Counted from the first letter of the stretch, positions 53,126 to 61,286 are shown. The stretch: 64,000 bases of DNA from an uncultured delta proteobacterium (GCA_900079685.1 LT599018.1:303012-367011), one strand, 5' to 3'. Program-made: numbers and translations. Notes: a model not told the origin generated them from the sequence alone.

Positions 53126-53665
53126 ATGAAACACTATTTCGCGAAAATGCGGGGAGGCGGCAGCACGCCGCCCGTCCCCGGGGGGACGGAGATCGCTTTC
53201 GGCTTCATCGGCAGTTGCGCCGCCCTGTACGTGGTCGGGCTGCTGCACACCCTCAGCATGGATATTTCCGGGCTGCCGCTTATCATGGCGCCGTTCGGGG
53301 CTTCGGCCGTGCTGGTTTTCGGCGCGTTCAGAAGCCCGCTGGCCCAGCCGAGGAATGTTATCGGCGGGCACGTGCTTTCCGCGATTGTGGGGGTAACGGT
53401 GTACCAGTGCGTGGGCGATAACGCGGTCATGGCGGTCAGCCTGGCCGTGCCGGCCGCCATAGCGTTGATGCACCTGACAAAGACCCTGCACCCGCCGGGC
53501 GGCGCGACCGCTTTCGTCACGGCGGCCGGGGGGGCCGCCGTGCATTCCCTCGGGTACTGGTACGTCGTGACGCCTTGCGCTGCGGGAAGCGCGGTGTTGA
53601 TCGCCGTGGCGGTTTTCGTCAACAACCTGCCGCGCGAGCACAAATATCCACAATTTTGGTTCTGA
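53126..53665 (+). CDS. HPP-family membrane protein, possible nitrite transporter
   Basis: This 179-residue protein has four or five membrane helices. The name-giving HPP motif lies in LMHLTKTLHPPGGATAFVTAAGG, and the N-terminal block GLPLIMAPFGASAVLVFGAFRSPLAQPRNVIGGHVLSA is equally typical. HPP proteins in plants and cyanobacteria move nitrite. It starts 5 bases after the CBS gene and is the last gene of the hcp-ferredoxin-CBS-HPP operon, which fits a role in nitrogen-oxide handling. The substrate is inferred. Confidence 0.87.
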   Translation: MKHYFAKMRGGGSTPPVPGGTEIAFGFIGSCAALYVVGLLHTLSMDISGLPLIMAPFGASAVLVFGAFRSPLAQPRNVIGGHVLSAIVGVTVYQCVGDNAVMAVSLAVPAAIALMHLTKTLHPPGGATAFVTAAGGAAVHSLGYWYVVTPCAAGSAVLIAVAVFVNNLPREHKYPQFWF

Positions 53666-53710
53666 CGGAAGGGTGGGGGCAGAGCATTGTCCCTTTGCGG
53701 TGAAGAAGGG

Positions 53711-53739
53711 TTGACTTCTCTTTTTTTTGGATATACAAA
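53711..53739 (+). promoter_or_regulatory. Sigma-70-like promoter of the MazEF pair
   Basis: TTGACT (53711-53716) is followed at 15-17 bases by TATACA/TACAAA (53732-53739). GGAG then precedes the ATG at 53760. Confidence 0.5.
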
Positions 53740-53759
53740 ATTATCCACAGGAGAACGTC

Positions 53760-54011
53760 ATGCAACAAATCCACGTCACCAAGTGGGGCAACAGCCTGGG
53801 CTTTCGTATTCCGCGCGGCATTGCCGAGAGTATGGATATTGAAGCCGGAGATACGCTGGAACTGACCCCGTCCGAAGACGGCCTGCTGATCCGCAAGGCC
53901 GCGGCTCGAGGCAAGCGTTACGCCCTGGCGGATGTACTGGATTCCTTCGCTCCGGCGGCGACGCATCCGGCGGTTGATTTCGGCAAGCCGCAGGGCGAAG
54001 AAATATGGTAG
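53760..54011 (+). CDS. MazE-type antitoxin
   Basis: This 83-residue protein begins MQQIHVTKWGNSLGFRIPRGIAESM, the typical KWGNSxxxRIP opening of MazE/ChpBI antitoxins that bind DNA. The C-terminal tail (YALADVLDSFAPAATHPAVDFGKPQGEEIW) is acidic and would occupy the MazF active site. GGAGAACGTC precedes the ATG. Its end overlaps the toxin start by 7 bp. Confidence 0.92.
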   Translation: MQQIHVTKWGNSLGFRIPRGIAESMDIEAGDTLELTPSEDGLLIRKAAARGKRYALADVLDSFAPAATHPAVDFGKPQGEEIW

Positions 54012-54355
54012 GCGGCAAAACGCAGGCTCCCGGCCAAGGGCAACTTCTCAAGCTCGACCTGGATCCGACTTTGGGGCACGAACACAAGGGCTTTCGCCCC
54101 GTTCTGGTGGTGTCGGCAGCCCTGTTTAACCGGCACACGGGCTTTTGCTGGGTAGTGCCCGTTACCACCCCGCAAAAAGGCCTGCCCAATGAAATCCGCC
54201 TGCCGGAGGGGCTGCCCGTATACGGAACACTGCTGCTCTCGCAATTGCGCTCCATAGACTGGCGGGCACGGCCGTTCACGGTAGCGGGCACGGTTCCAGC
54301 CGTCTTTCTGGAGGATATCAACGCCCGCCTGGCTTCAGTGCTGGAGTTGGAATAA
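54005..54355 (+). CDS. MazF-type mRNA-interferase toxin
   Basis: This 116-residue protein carries LDLDPTLGHEHKGFRPVLVVSAALFNRHTGFCWVVPVTTP, where RPVLV and the P-V/T-T block are MazF signatures, then LSQLRSIDWRARPFT and a helical end (VFLEDINARLASVLEL). It would cut mRNA at short sequences. The overlap with mazE ensures coupled translation. Confidence 0.92.
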   Translation: MVGGKTQAPGQGQLLKLDLDPTLGHEHKGFRPVLVVSAALFNRHTGFCWVVPVTTPQKGLPNEIRLPEGLPVYGTLLLSQLRSIDWRARPFTVAGTVPAVFLEDINARLASVLELE

Positions 54356-54454
54356 ATACGTATCCGAACCTGAGTTCGATAAATATAAGATAGGAAGGCG
54401 GCGTAGGCGGAACTTTGCCCGCCGCTATGCGGCAATCCATCCGCGAAACGGCTA

Positions 54455-54943
54455 TTAGACAGGCGGGCGGGGCTTTTTGGCCTTGCCCGTTATCGTTTCT
54501 ATCTCCAGGCGGTACACGGCGGTTTTGGCAAAAGACGCGCGGATGTCCCGCTCGGCTTTGTCCAGGTGGTCCGGGAGGTATTTTTCGGCCAGGGCATAGA
54601 GGGAGCGGAACTTTTCATCCGGGTCCGCGACTTCGCTGACGGTCCCGAACACCATGGCGCTTTCATACCAGGTGGTGAAGTTCTTGGCGTAGACCGGCTC
54701 GGTTTCGCCGACCACGGTAAAGGCGGCGTCCCGGCAATGCAGGAGATTGTCTATTTTTCTGCCTTCGCGGGCGGAATGGAAATACACGCGGTTCTCCAGC
54801 ACGACATAGGAAAGGGGAACGCCGTAGGGCAGCCCGTCCGCCCCGACCGTGGCCAGGAAGCCGTATTCGCCCTTTTCCAGGAGCTCCCTGGCGGCCGCGT
54901 CCGGCATGGCCCTGTCGGCGCGCCGCATGGGCCGGGATGTCAT
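54455..54943 (-). CDS. Pyridoxamine 5'-phosphate oxidase-like flavin/haem-binding protein
   Basis: This 162-residue protein begins MTSRPMRRADRAMPDAAARELLEKGEYGFLATVGADGLPYGVPLSYVVLENRVYFHSA, the split-barrel PNPOx fold that binds FMN or haem. Later come GRKIDNLLHCRDAAFTVVGE and ESAMVFGTVSEV. The family includes nitroimidazole-resistance NimA-like proteins. Its ATG overlaps the stop of the Rrf2 gene (ATGA), so the regulator and this protein are coupled. Exact reaction unknown. Confidence 0.85.
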   Translation of the reverse strand: MTSRPMRRADRAMPDAAARELLEKGEYGFLATVGADGLPYGVPLSYVVLENRVYFHSAREGRKIDNLLHCRDAAFTVVGETEPVYAKNFTTWYESAMVFGTVSEVADPDEKFRSLYALAEKYLPDHLDKAERDIRASFAKTAVYRLEIETITGKAKKPRPPV

Positions 54944-55416
54944 TTTTTCAAACCCTTTATCGCCACGGCGTCCTCGGGATGAAATTTGTTCAGGACGATC
55001 CCGTGCGACTCCGTGGGATATTGCTGCAATATGGCGTCCAGGGATATGGCGTCGAGCTGGCTCTGCACGGTGCTTGAAACGGTTTTCCACACGCTCCGGA
55101 TGCCGCATTCCGCCTGGTTGGGGCATTCGTTGGATTTGTCGCCGCAGCAAACGGCGAATTCCACCCCATCGTCGAACAGATAGACGAGCGTGCCCAGGCT
55201 GATGTCCGCGAGCGGCTGGAGCAGCTGGATGCCGCCTTTGGCGCCCACGGTTCCGGCGGTGATGTTTTCGCGGCGCAGCACCGCATGGATATTCTCCACG
55301 GTGCGCAGCGACATGCCGGTCTTTTCCGCGAGGTACGCGGTGGAAACAGGCTCGGACAAGCCGCCGAGCTCAAACAGCACTCTGATCGCATACCGGGTGT
55401 TGGGCGAAAACTTCAT
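54940..55416 (-). CDS. Rrf2-family regulator, Fe-S type
   Basis: This 158-residue repressor begins MKFSPNTRYAIRVLFELGGL. The helix-turn-helix reads STAYLAEKTGMSLRTVENIHAVLRR with wing GAKGGIQLLQPLADISLG. The cysteine motif is CCGDKSNECPNQAEC, the spacing expected for a cluster-binding Rrf2 protein such as IscR or NsrR. It could sense NO, oxygen or iron-sulfur status. It lies directly downstream of ccsBA and near nrf and hcp genes, so NO/nitrite control of those operons is a testable guess. It is coupled to the PNPOx-like gene. Confidence 0.9.
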   Translation of the reverse strand: MKFSPNTRYAIRVLFELGGLSEPVSTAYLAEKTGMSLRTVENIHAVLRRENITAGTVGAKGGIQLLQPLADISLGTLVYLFDDGVEFAVCCGDKSNECPNQAECGIRSVWKTVSSTVQSQLDAISLDAILQQYPTESHGIVLNKFHPEDAVAIKGLKK

Positions 55417-55422
55417 AATGCC

Positions 55423-56205
55423 TCACGAATACACATGAATGCTCCCCTCCGCCGCCGGCAGGTAGGAAACGCCTATCCATGTTATCATGAGCAAAATGAA
55501 AGCGATTGGCAAGGTCCAGAGTGTGAATTTCGGGTGCGCGCGCCTGAGCCGCATGTGGATATAGATAAGGTAGGCCGCGCCCGTGATGAAGGCCCAGGTT
55601 TCCTTGGGGTCCCAGGACCAGTAGTTCCCCCATGCTTCTTTGGCCCAGAGCGCGCCCGTGAGCATGCCCAGCGCCAGAAAGCCGAACCCGATATAGACGA
55701 TATTGTCCATGAACGCGTACAGTTCCCGGTCCACTTTGCGGCGCGCCATGTTCCGGAGCTGCATGAACGAGGCGATGGTGGCTACCCCCAGCATGGCGTA
55801 GGAGAGAATGTACACCGTCACGTGCGGCACGAAGTAGTAGCTTTGCAGCGCGGGCATCAGTGCCTTGGAATGAATCTCCGGCTTGAAGTAGTTTACCCCG
55901 ATGAAAACGGAGGCCACCACGGCGGAGAAGAGCAGCAGCCAGGGGTACTTCCAGTGCCTGTAGGTGATATACCCAACCAGCGCCAGGAAGAAGGAGTACC
56001 AGAGGCGGGTTTCCCCCATGGTCCGCAGGGGGGGCCGCTCAAGGCCGATCCACAGCCCGATGATGAACGCTGCGAACAGCGCCAGGCCCGCGAGCATGAA
56101 CGCGTGTATGATCCAGGGCTTTCTGTTGCGGAACGCGGCCAGGCCCGCGAAAACCCAGAGATGGGCGGCGGGCAGGGCGAAGTAGATAAAATTATCCCAG
56201 GTCAT
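55423..56205 (-). CDS. ccsA: Cytochrome c assembly protein CcsA (system II)
   Basis: This 260-residue membrane protein has eight or so helices and the haem-handling tryptophan motif WGNYWSWDPKETWAF. Conserved histidines lie in HVTVYILSYAML and in ARRAHPK-type loops. With CcsB it exports haem and joins it to CxxCH cysteines of periplasmic cytochromes. It overlaps ccsB by 14 bp. The neighbouring NrfA/NrfH carry nine haem sites in total, explaining the location. Confidence 0.92.
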   Translation of the reverse strand: MTWDNFIYFALPAAHLWVFAGLAAFRNRKPWIIHAFMLAGLALFAAFIIGLWIGLERPPLRTMGETRLWYSFFLALVGYITYRHWKYPWLLLFSAVVASVFIGVNYFKPEIHSKALMPALQSYYFVPHVTVYILSYAMLGVATIASFMQLRNMARRKVDRELYAFMDNIVYIGFGFLALGMLTGALWAKEAWGNYWSWDPKETWAFITGAAYLIYIHMRLRRAHPKFTLWTLPIAFILLMITWIGVSYLPAAEGSIHVYS

Positions 56206-57469
56206 TGTCTTCTCCCGGCCTCCCGCCGCGCTGTCTGCCGGTTCCGGCCCAGATAAGCCAGAGCGCCCCGATACCCATCAGAAAAATTCCGGCATAGGCC
56301 GGCCACAGCCAGGCGTCGCGCACCAGCTCGATGCTGCTGTACGTGGACATCTTTCCGGCCTGGTCGTCGTAACTGTATTGGTAGAGCATCCACGGGCCGA
56401 CGGAGAGCGGTTTGTTCACCTCCAGACGGGCGTCCTCTTTGTGGCCGTCCTGGGTCAGCACCGTGATATCCGAAAGGAACCGTTTGGGCTCCGGCTGGGT
56501 CATGACCATGGTGAGGGTGCCTTCCAGATCCAGGCCCGCAAAAAATCCCGGTATGGTGCCGCCGCCGCAGATCCAGCCGGATTTCGTCGCGCCGGTGCGC
56601 GTGTTTTTCGCGGTCACCCGCGCGGCGGGGGTGGAGGCGGGCATGGGGGAGGCTTTGTACCCGTCCCCGGCCCGCACGGCTTCATGAATGTATTCGTCGA
56701 TCGTAACAGCCCATTCGCCCACGTTCCCGGCGGGGTGTTTCGCGTCGATCTGGAGATAGTACGGTTTGTCCTCGGGTTGCGGCTTGCCGTTCTGGCGGTT
56801 GATGATAACCAGCTTGGGCGGGTACTCCTCCATGGCGAAGTCCTTCAAGCGGATGGCGATGGGCAGTTCCAGCACGTCGTTTTTCGCGCTGTAGACCCGC
56901 CATTCGAGCTCGCCCTCGCGGATATGCATGACGAAGCGCTGCATGTCCGCCGCGCCGAAACCGGCGGCGAGCAGGAGGATCCATAACCCCAGGTGGTTGC
57001 AGTAAAAGGCGAGATCCCGTTTCCGGAAGGCCGTGAGCCTGCGCACGATGACGAGGCCGAGGGAGACGAGCGTTGTTCCGTACAGGAGCACGAACGGCCA
57101 GGACCGGGTGACCGTGGTGAAGCCGAGATCCGCAAAAACGCTGTGCGCGTGCGGGTCCACCCTGACCATCTGCGGCGTGAGTCCCATGATGAGGCCGAAC
57201 AGCAGCAGCGCGGCGATGCAGCTGACGCAAAAGGGTATTCCCGAAAGCCACTGGAACACAACCGTTTTGCGCGCAAACGCGGAGAGGCCAAGGAGCAAAA
57301 CCAGGGCCGCGGCGATCCCGGCGTTCGCGGGGTAGTGCAGGAGGAAGAAGTTGAAATGGCCGATGGCCAGTTGCAGGGCGAACCCCGCGGCAGCGATTCC
57401 GGCGACCAGAAGGGCGCTTTCTTTATACTGCCAGGGCGGTTGCCACAGCGGACGTTTTTTCTGTTCCAT
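56192..57469 (-). CDS. ccsB: ResB/CcsB-like cytochrome c biogenesis protein
   Basis: This 425-residue membrane protein has four helices, a periplasmic domain of about 200 residues, and a last helix (WLWPAYAGIFLMGIGALWLIWAG). Recognisable parts are RRLTAFRKRDLAFYCNHLGLWILLLAAGFG and the LxxNxP-like periplasmic block ending VNKPLSVGPWMLYQYSYDDQAGKMSTYSSIELVRDAW. It works with CcsA. A strong terminator hairpin sits directly before its ATG, and the ribosome site is weak, so expression may depend on read-through from nrfHA. Confidence 0.88.
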   Translation of the reverse strand: MEQKKRPLWQPPWQYKESALLVAGIAAAGFALQLAIGHFNFFLLHYPANAGIAAALVLLLGLSAFARKTVVFQWLSGIPFCVSCIAALLLFGLIMGLTPQMVRVDPHAHSVFADLGFTTVTRSWPFVLLYGTTLVSLGLVIVRRLTAFRKRDLAFYCNHLGLWILLLAAGFGAADMQRFVMHIREGELEWRVYSAKNDVLELPIAIRLKDFAMEEYPPKLVIINRQNGKPQPEDKPYYLQIDAKHPAGNVGEWAVTIDEYIHEAVRAGDGYKASPMPASTPAARVTAKNTRTGATKSGWICGGGTIPGFFAGLDLEGTLTMVMTQPEPKRFLSDITVLTQDGHKEDARLEVNKPLSVGPWMLYQYSYDDQAGKMSTYSSIELVRDAWLWPAYAGIFLMGIGALWLIWAGTGRQRGGRPGEDNDLG

Positions 57470-57480
57470 ACTCTGGGGTC

Positions 57481-57515
57481 AAAAAAAGTGCCCGGCGATT
57501 GGTCGTCCGGGCACT
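57481..57515 (-). terminator. Intrinsic terminator or attenuator between nrfA and ccsB
   Basis: On the minus strand the stem is AGTGCCCGG/CCGGGCACT (57487-57495 with 57507-57515) followed by a run of seven Ts, 11 bases before the ccsB ATG. It is a full terminator by structure. Confidence 0.85.
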
Positions 57516-57617
57516 TTCCGGGTAATCAGTTGGCGAGGGAAACCGTCATACAGCGTTCAAATCCATTGTCATCATAGACTGTTGCCCCCTGACGCAGCCA
57601 GGGAGCAAAAAGACCAT

Positions 57618-59129
57618 TTAGAGCCTTCCGGCCTGCTTGGCTTCGGAGAGCCACTGGGGCACGACGGTCTTTTTCCATTCTTCCTTTTCGCGCTTCAGCT
57701 TGTTCATATCCAGCCCGATATAGGCCTGGGCCTTGTCCTTGCTGGAGATGTCCGGCATGACCATCTTGGCGCCCTTCTCGAAGAGGACTTTCTGCAGTTC
57801 AAGCTGGGCGAGCAGGCTCTTGTCCAGGCTGTGGGCCAGGATGCGCTGCGTTTCAACCGGGGCGTGGAAGGAGGCGCCGTGGGAAGCCACGCCGAAGTCC
57901 CAGCGCCACTGGGCCTGGCGGATCAGCTTCTGCGCGGCGGCCATTTCTTCCTTGGTCGCGCCGGCATCCCAGGCGGTCTTGGCCATGATATGGGCCTTCG
58001 CCAGTTCCGCCTCGACCCGGTCACGCACTTCCAGGACCTTGTCCTGGTGGTCGTAGACGTACTTTTTCAGATTTTCTTCCGTATCCCTGTGGCAGGTCTG
58101 GCAGGTGGAGGACACGTTTTTGAGCGGGCTCATGATCTGGTGGTTGGAATACTTGAGGCCGCCTTCGGAAATATAGGGCATGTGGCAATCCGCGCAGGAG
58201 AGGCCGCGCTGGCCGTGGGTGCCGAGCAGGAACACTTCGTAATCCGGGTGCTGGGCTTTGAGCATCGGGGTCTTGCTGAGCGCGTGGGTCCAGTCGGAGA
58301 AGCCGATGTTGTCGTAGTATTCTTCCATGGCTTCGACGGTCATGCCTTTATCCCACGGGAAGGTCAGGTACTTGCCGTCGCCCTTGAAGTAGTATTCCAC
58401 GTGGCACTGGGCGCAGACCAGGGAACGCATTTCCTGGAGGGACGCCTTGGAGATGTCCTTGCCCTGGCGCTGGAACGCTTGGATGAGCGCCGGGCGGGTG
58501 ATGGTCAGGTTCATGGTTTTGGGGTCGTGGCAATCCGCGCAGCCGAGGGGGTTCACGACTTCGCTGCCCCAGGCGCTCCATTTGGCCTTGTAATATTCCT
58601 CAATGCCCTTTTCCTGTATCAGGCGGGGCACGTCCGGGCTTTTACAGGTCCAGCAGGTGCCGGGCTGCAAATCGCCCTGGCCGTCTCTGGGGGTGCCGGT
58701 CCGCAACGAATCGCGCATGTCGTCAAGCGTATACCAGTGGCCGCGCGGGGCGGAATAATCGCGGGAGAACGCGTACCCGGCCCAGAGCACGACCATGGCC
58801 GGGCGCGATTTAAGCACGTCCTCCGGGGCGTTGCCGAGGTGCTTGCTGCGGAAGTCCGTTTCCTGGGTTTTTTTCCAGGTTTCGTATTCCCGCGGGTAGT
58901 TCAGGCCCCACTGGTCGCTGTGCGGGTTGATGCCGGTGATCTCGACCTTTTTGTTGTTGTAGATCGAGGCGATTTCCGCCCGGCGCTCGGTAATGGAGGC
59001 CGCCAGAAGGCCCAGCAGGAACACGCCCACCATGGCGACGCCGAAGATTCCCCAGCCGATCAGGGGTCGTTCCTTGACTGTTTCCGCGAAGGACAGGGAC
59101 ATGTTCTTGAGCTTTTCCAGGAGTTTCAT
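57618..59129 (-). CDS. nrfA: Ammonia-forming cytochrome c nitrite reductase NrfA
   Basis: This periplasmic pentahaem enzyme of 503 residues reduces nitrite to ammonia with six electrons. The catalytic haem site is CWTCK (the CxxCK variant); the other four are CADCH, CAQCH, CADCH and CQTCH. An N-terminal membrane helix (GIFGVAMVGVFLLGLLAASI) acts as an uncleaved or cleaved signal. Active-site blocks include NPHSDQWG near the start and VASHGASFHAP. The start at ATG 59129 (MKLLEKLK) has GGAAG eight bases upstream; GTG 59135 is the alternative. It follows nrfH by 28 bp. Confidence 0.96.
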   Translation of the reverse strand: MKLLEKLKNMSLSFAETVKERPLIGWGIFGVAMVGVFLLGLLAASITERRAEIASIYNNKKVEITGINPHSDQWGLNYPREYETWKKTQETDFRSKHLGNAPEDVLKSRPAMVVLWAGYAFSRDYSAPRGHWYTLDDMRDSLRTGTPRDGQGDLQPGTCWTCKSPDVPRLIQEKGIEEYYKAKWSAWGSEVVNPLGCADCHDPKTMNLTITRPALIQAFQRQGKDISKASLQEMRSLVCAQCHVEYYFKGDGKYLTFPWDKGMTVEAMEEYYDNIGFSDWTHALSKTPMLKAQHPDYEVFLLGTHGQRGLSCADCHMPYISEGGLKYSNHQIMSPLKNVSSTCQTCHRDTEENLKKYVYDHQDKVLEVRDRVEAELAKAHIMAKTAWDAGATKEEMAAAQKLIRQAQWRWDFGVASHGASFHAPVETQRILAHSLDKSLLAQLELQKVLFEKGAKMVMPDISSKDKAQAYIGLDMNKLKREKEEWKKTVVPQWLSEAKQAGRL

Positions 59130-59157
59130 ACGCACGCTTCCGTCGGGTTAAAGTCCA

Positions 59158-59730
59158 TTATTGCATTGCTTTATTCAGCCAGTCGGGCACGGGGGACGAA
59201 GGCAGGGGCACAATGGCGTTGGGCGCCGAGGCCAGGTTGCTTATCCTGGTGTGCGGCACTTCCCTGTGGCAGTCCCAGCAGGCCTTTTCCCGGCCGTTTT
59301 TCACATCGGCGTATTGCGCCATGCCCGTTTTCACGAACTCGGTGTTCAACTGGGTATGGCACCGGACGCAGTTCTGCAGAATAACTTCGTTGCTGGCGTC
59401 CCGGGGCCGGATAACCTGCGGCTCCGCCCGGAGGGTGAACATGGCCGCGTGGTACAGCCCGTCCTGGGCCTTGAAGGCGTAGCCCGCCACCAGGCCCTGC
59501 GGCACGTGGCAGTCGTTGCAGGTCGCCCAGCGGGCGTGGGAGCTGTGGTTCCAGGATTGATAATACGGCGCCATGATGTGGCAGTTGACGCAGGCGGAAG
59601 GATCGTCGGAAAGATAGGAGAACGCCCGCGACATATAGACGGTGTACCCGCCGAGGCCCACCGTGACGCCGCCCACGATGAAGAGCGGCAGAATGAACTG
59701 CGCGGGGATGGGCTTCAAAATACGCCGCAT
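59158..59730 (-). CDS. nrfH: NrfH, membrane tetrahaem quinol dehydrogenase
   Basis: This protein of at least 190 residues takes electrons from menaquinol and feeds NrfA. It has an N-terminal membrane helix (FILPLFIVGGVTVGLGGYTVYM), then four haem sites CVNCH, CNDCH, CVRCH and CWDCH, and the SDDPSACVNCHIMAPYYQSW block typical of NapC/NrfH. The ATG at 59730 gives family length but has a poor ribosome site. The frame was open further upstream before an IS entered at 59778, and may have started 44 codons earlier (61134). The IS now cuts this leader and its promoter. Confidence 0.92.
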   Translation of the reverse strand: MRRILKPIPAQFILPLFIVGGVTVGLGGYTVYMSRAFSYLSDDPSACVNCHIMAPYYQSWNHSSHARWATCNDCHVPQGLVAGYAFKAQDGLYHAAMFTLRAEPQVIRPRDASNEVILQNCVRCHTQLNTEFVKTGMAQYADVKNGREKACWDCHREVPHTRISNLASAPNAIVPLPSSPVPDWLNKAMQ

Positions 59731-59777
59731 GAGGTCCGGCGCCCACGACCGGCATTCAAAGACAATATACCCGGCGT

Positions 59778-61040
59778 CAATGCTGTCCGGTTAAGCTGCC
59801 AAGGATAACAGACTGAGGTTATAGAGGTTTTCATTTTTTCGTCGTCGGGGCTTCAGGAGTTCTTCCAGCGAGTCTGTTCCGAGGATGTTCAGTGAGGCGA
59901 TTTGGAAAAGTTGCTGCACGGACAGCCCTGTTTTACTCAGGAATTTCTGGTAGGCCAGGAGCAGGTAGACGGTCAGCGCGGTATAAATCTGAATCAATAC
60001 AGCATTTTCCGTGTTCCCGACAAAGCTTTTGATGCGTAGATTCTGTTTGATTTCGCGAAAAAAGAGTTCGATTTTCCAGCGTTCTTTGTAAATATCGGCG
60101 ATGGTGCGGGCGGACAGGCGAAAGTGATTTGTCAGAAATTCGTAACGCTTGCCTGTTTCGGCGTCCCGGTAGCCGATGCGACGCAGGCGCAAGACTTTTC
60201 CCCGGCTGTGCTTCACTTCGATAATGTGGTCGGAAGTAACCCCGCTTGTGCGGTTCACCGGGCGGCGCTCCAGCAGTTTGTAAACAGCGTTGTCCTTCAG
60301 GCGGGTGACGAAAAAGATGCCATTTTCGAGCAGGGTCTGAAACCAGGGGTAACTGACATAGCCTTTGTCGAAGGTCACGATGGAGCCTTTGGGCAGAGAA
60401 AGACTTTTCGCCATACGGCTTTCGTGCGTTTTGGCCACATCAACGGTGACAAATGCCGGGATATGACCATCGTGGTCAAGCACTGTGTTCATTTTGACGC
60501 CGCCCTTGTTTTGGCGGAACGTGGCCCAGGGAAACAGCGACAAACACAGGCTGATGGTGGTGGCGTCCATGCTGTAAAGTTTGCATTTGAAATGAAATTT
60601 GTGTTTGGAGGCCTTGGGAACACACAGGCTGTACATGTCGGCAAATAGATCTTTGAAAAAGCCCACAGGCCGGGAGTTGTTGGCATCGGAGAAAGTGGAA
60701 CGTGCAACGGGAAAAAGGCCAAAATGATACAGCCTCTTGCCGCAGGCGGCCAAACAGCGCAATCCGTCACGCATGGAGCGCCTTGCTGCAAGCTGGATAA
60801 AAGCCATGACCGTAAACTGTTCCTTAAAGCCGAATTGTCGAGAAGAACGACCTGTTTTATGCCGGGCTTCCAGTTTCTGAAAAACATGTCTGGGAATCAA
60901 TGATAGCATTTGAGAAAAGAGTGTATTATGATGGCTCATGTTCAAAATCTCCTTGGGCTGCAATGGGTTATGCAACTGTTTTGTAGCATAAACCTCGGAG
61001 ATTTTGAACATATTTAACGCACCTTAGCCGGACAGCATTG
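59778..61040 (-). mobile_element. IS4-family insertion sequence, copy B2, upstream of nrfH
   Basis: This 1263-bp copy appears identical to copy B1 at 37015. It is flanked by the 9-bp duplication ACCCGGCGT (59769-59777 and 61041-61049). It is inserted 48 bp before the nrfH ATG with its transposase on the same strand as nrfHA, so it separates nrfHA from the original promoter, unless IS-borne transcription substitutes. Confidence 0.95.
59791..60939 (-). CDS. IS4-family DDE transposase
   Basis: This is the same 382-residue protein as at 37028, including the AAGGAG site and ATG (MSHHNTLFSQ), the YKERWKIELFFREIK signature and the presumed catalytic aspartates. Read-through from it would run into nrfHA. 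Confidence 0.92.
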   Translation of the reverse strand: MSHHNTLFSQMLSLIPRHVFQKLEARHKTGRSSRQFGFKEQFTVMAFIQLAARRSMRDGLRCLAACGKRLYHFGLFPVARSTFSDANNSRPVGFFKDLFADMYSLCVPKASKHKFHFKCKLYSMDATTISLCLSLFPWATFRQNKGGVKMNTVLDHDGHIPAFVTVDVAKTHESRMAKSLSLPKGSIVTFDKGYVSYPWFQTLLENGIFFVTRLKDNAVYKLLERRPVNRTSGVTSDHIIEVKHSRGKVLRLRRIGYRDAETGKRYEFLTNHFRLSARTIADIYKERWKIELFFREIKQNLRIKSFVGNTENAVLIQIYTALTVYLLLAYQKFLSKTGLSVQQLFQIASLNILGTDSLEELLKPRRRKNENLYNLSLLSLAA

Positions 61041-61049
61041 ACCCGGCGT

Positions 61050-61134
61050 AAATAACCGACATGGCGGCTGCGTACAGTACGGCGCAAGCCATTCGCTTGA
61101 CTCTGTCCGTGATACATCGAAGAATTTTTGCCAT
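61050..61134 (-). pseudogene. 5' part of an open frame continuous with nrfH before the IS insertion
   Basis: ATG 61134 starts MAKILRCITDRVKRMACAVL and continues AAAMSVIYAG to the IS. Removing the IS and one 9-bp copy continues in frame YIVFECRSWAPDL-MRRILKPIP, i.e. into NrfH. The stretch contains a possible extra membrane segment. It could be a longer NrfH N-terminus or chance openness over 44 codons; GGAACGAAT before the ATG is a weak ribosome site. Confidence 0.45.
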
Positions 61135-61188
61135 ATTCGTTCCGGGTTGGCCTGTTGTTGAGCCTGTATAAGAGGATCGATGTTTTTT

Positions 61189-61286
61189 CTCTATCAATTT
61201 TTAAAAAACAATACAATCTACAAAATGGGTTATTTTTATAATTATAATCGATAGAAAAGGTTGAGGTTTAAAAAAATTCGATAGAG
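61189..61286. promoter_or_regulatory. AT-rich upstream region with three TYGATAGA-like motifs
   Basis: ATTGATAGAG (minus strand, 61198-61189), ATCGATAGAAAA (61247-61258) and ATTCGATAGAG (61276-61286) are spaced over 100 bp in the original nrf promoter region. They may be regulator sites. Confidence 0.35.

Noticed and set aside
60968-61216. 82-residue minus-strand frame spanning the right IS end
   Set aside because: It crosses the IS boundary and is out of frame with both the transposase and the nrfH leader; no family features.
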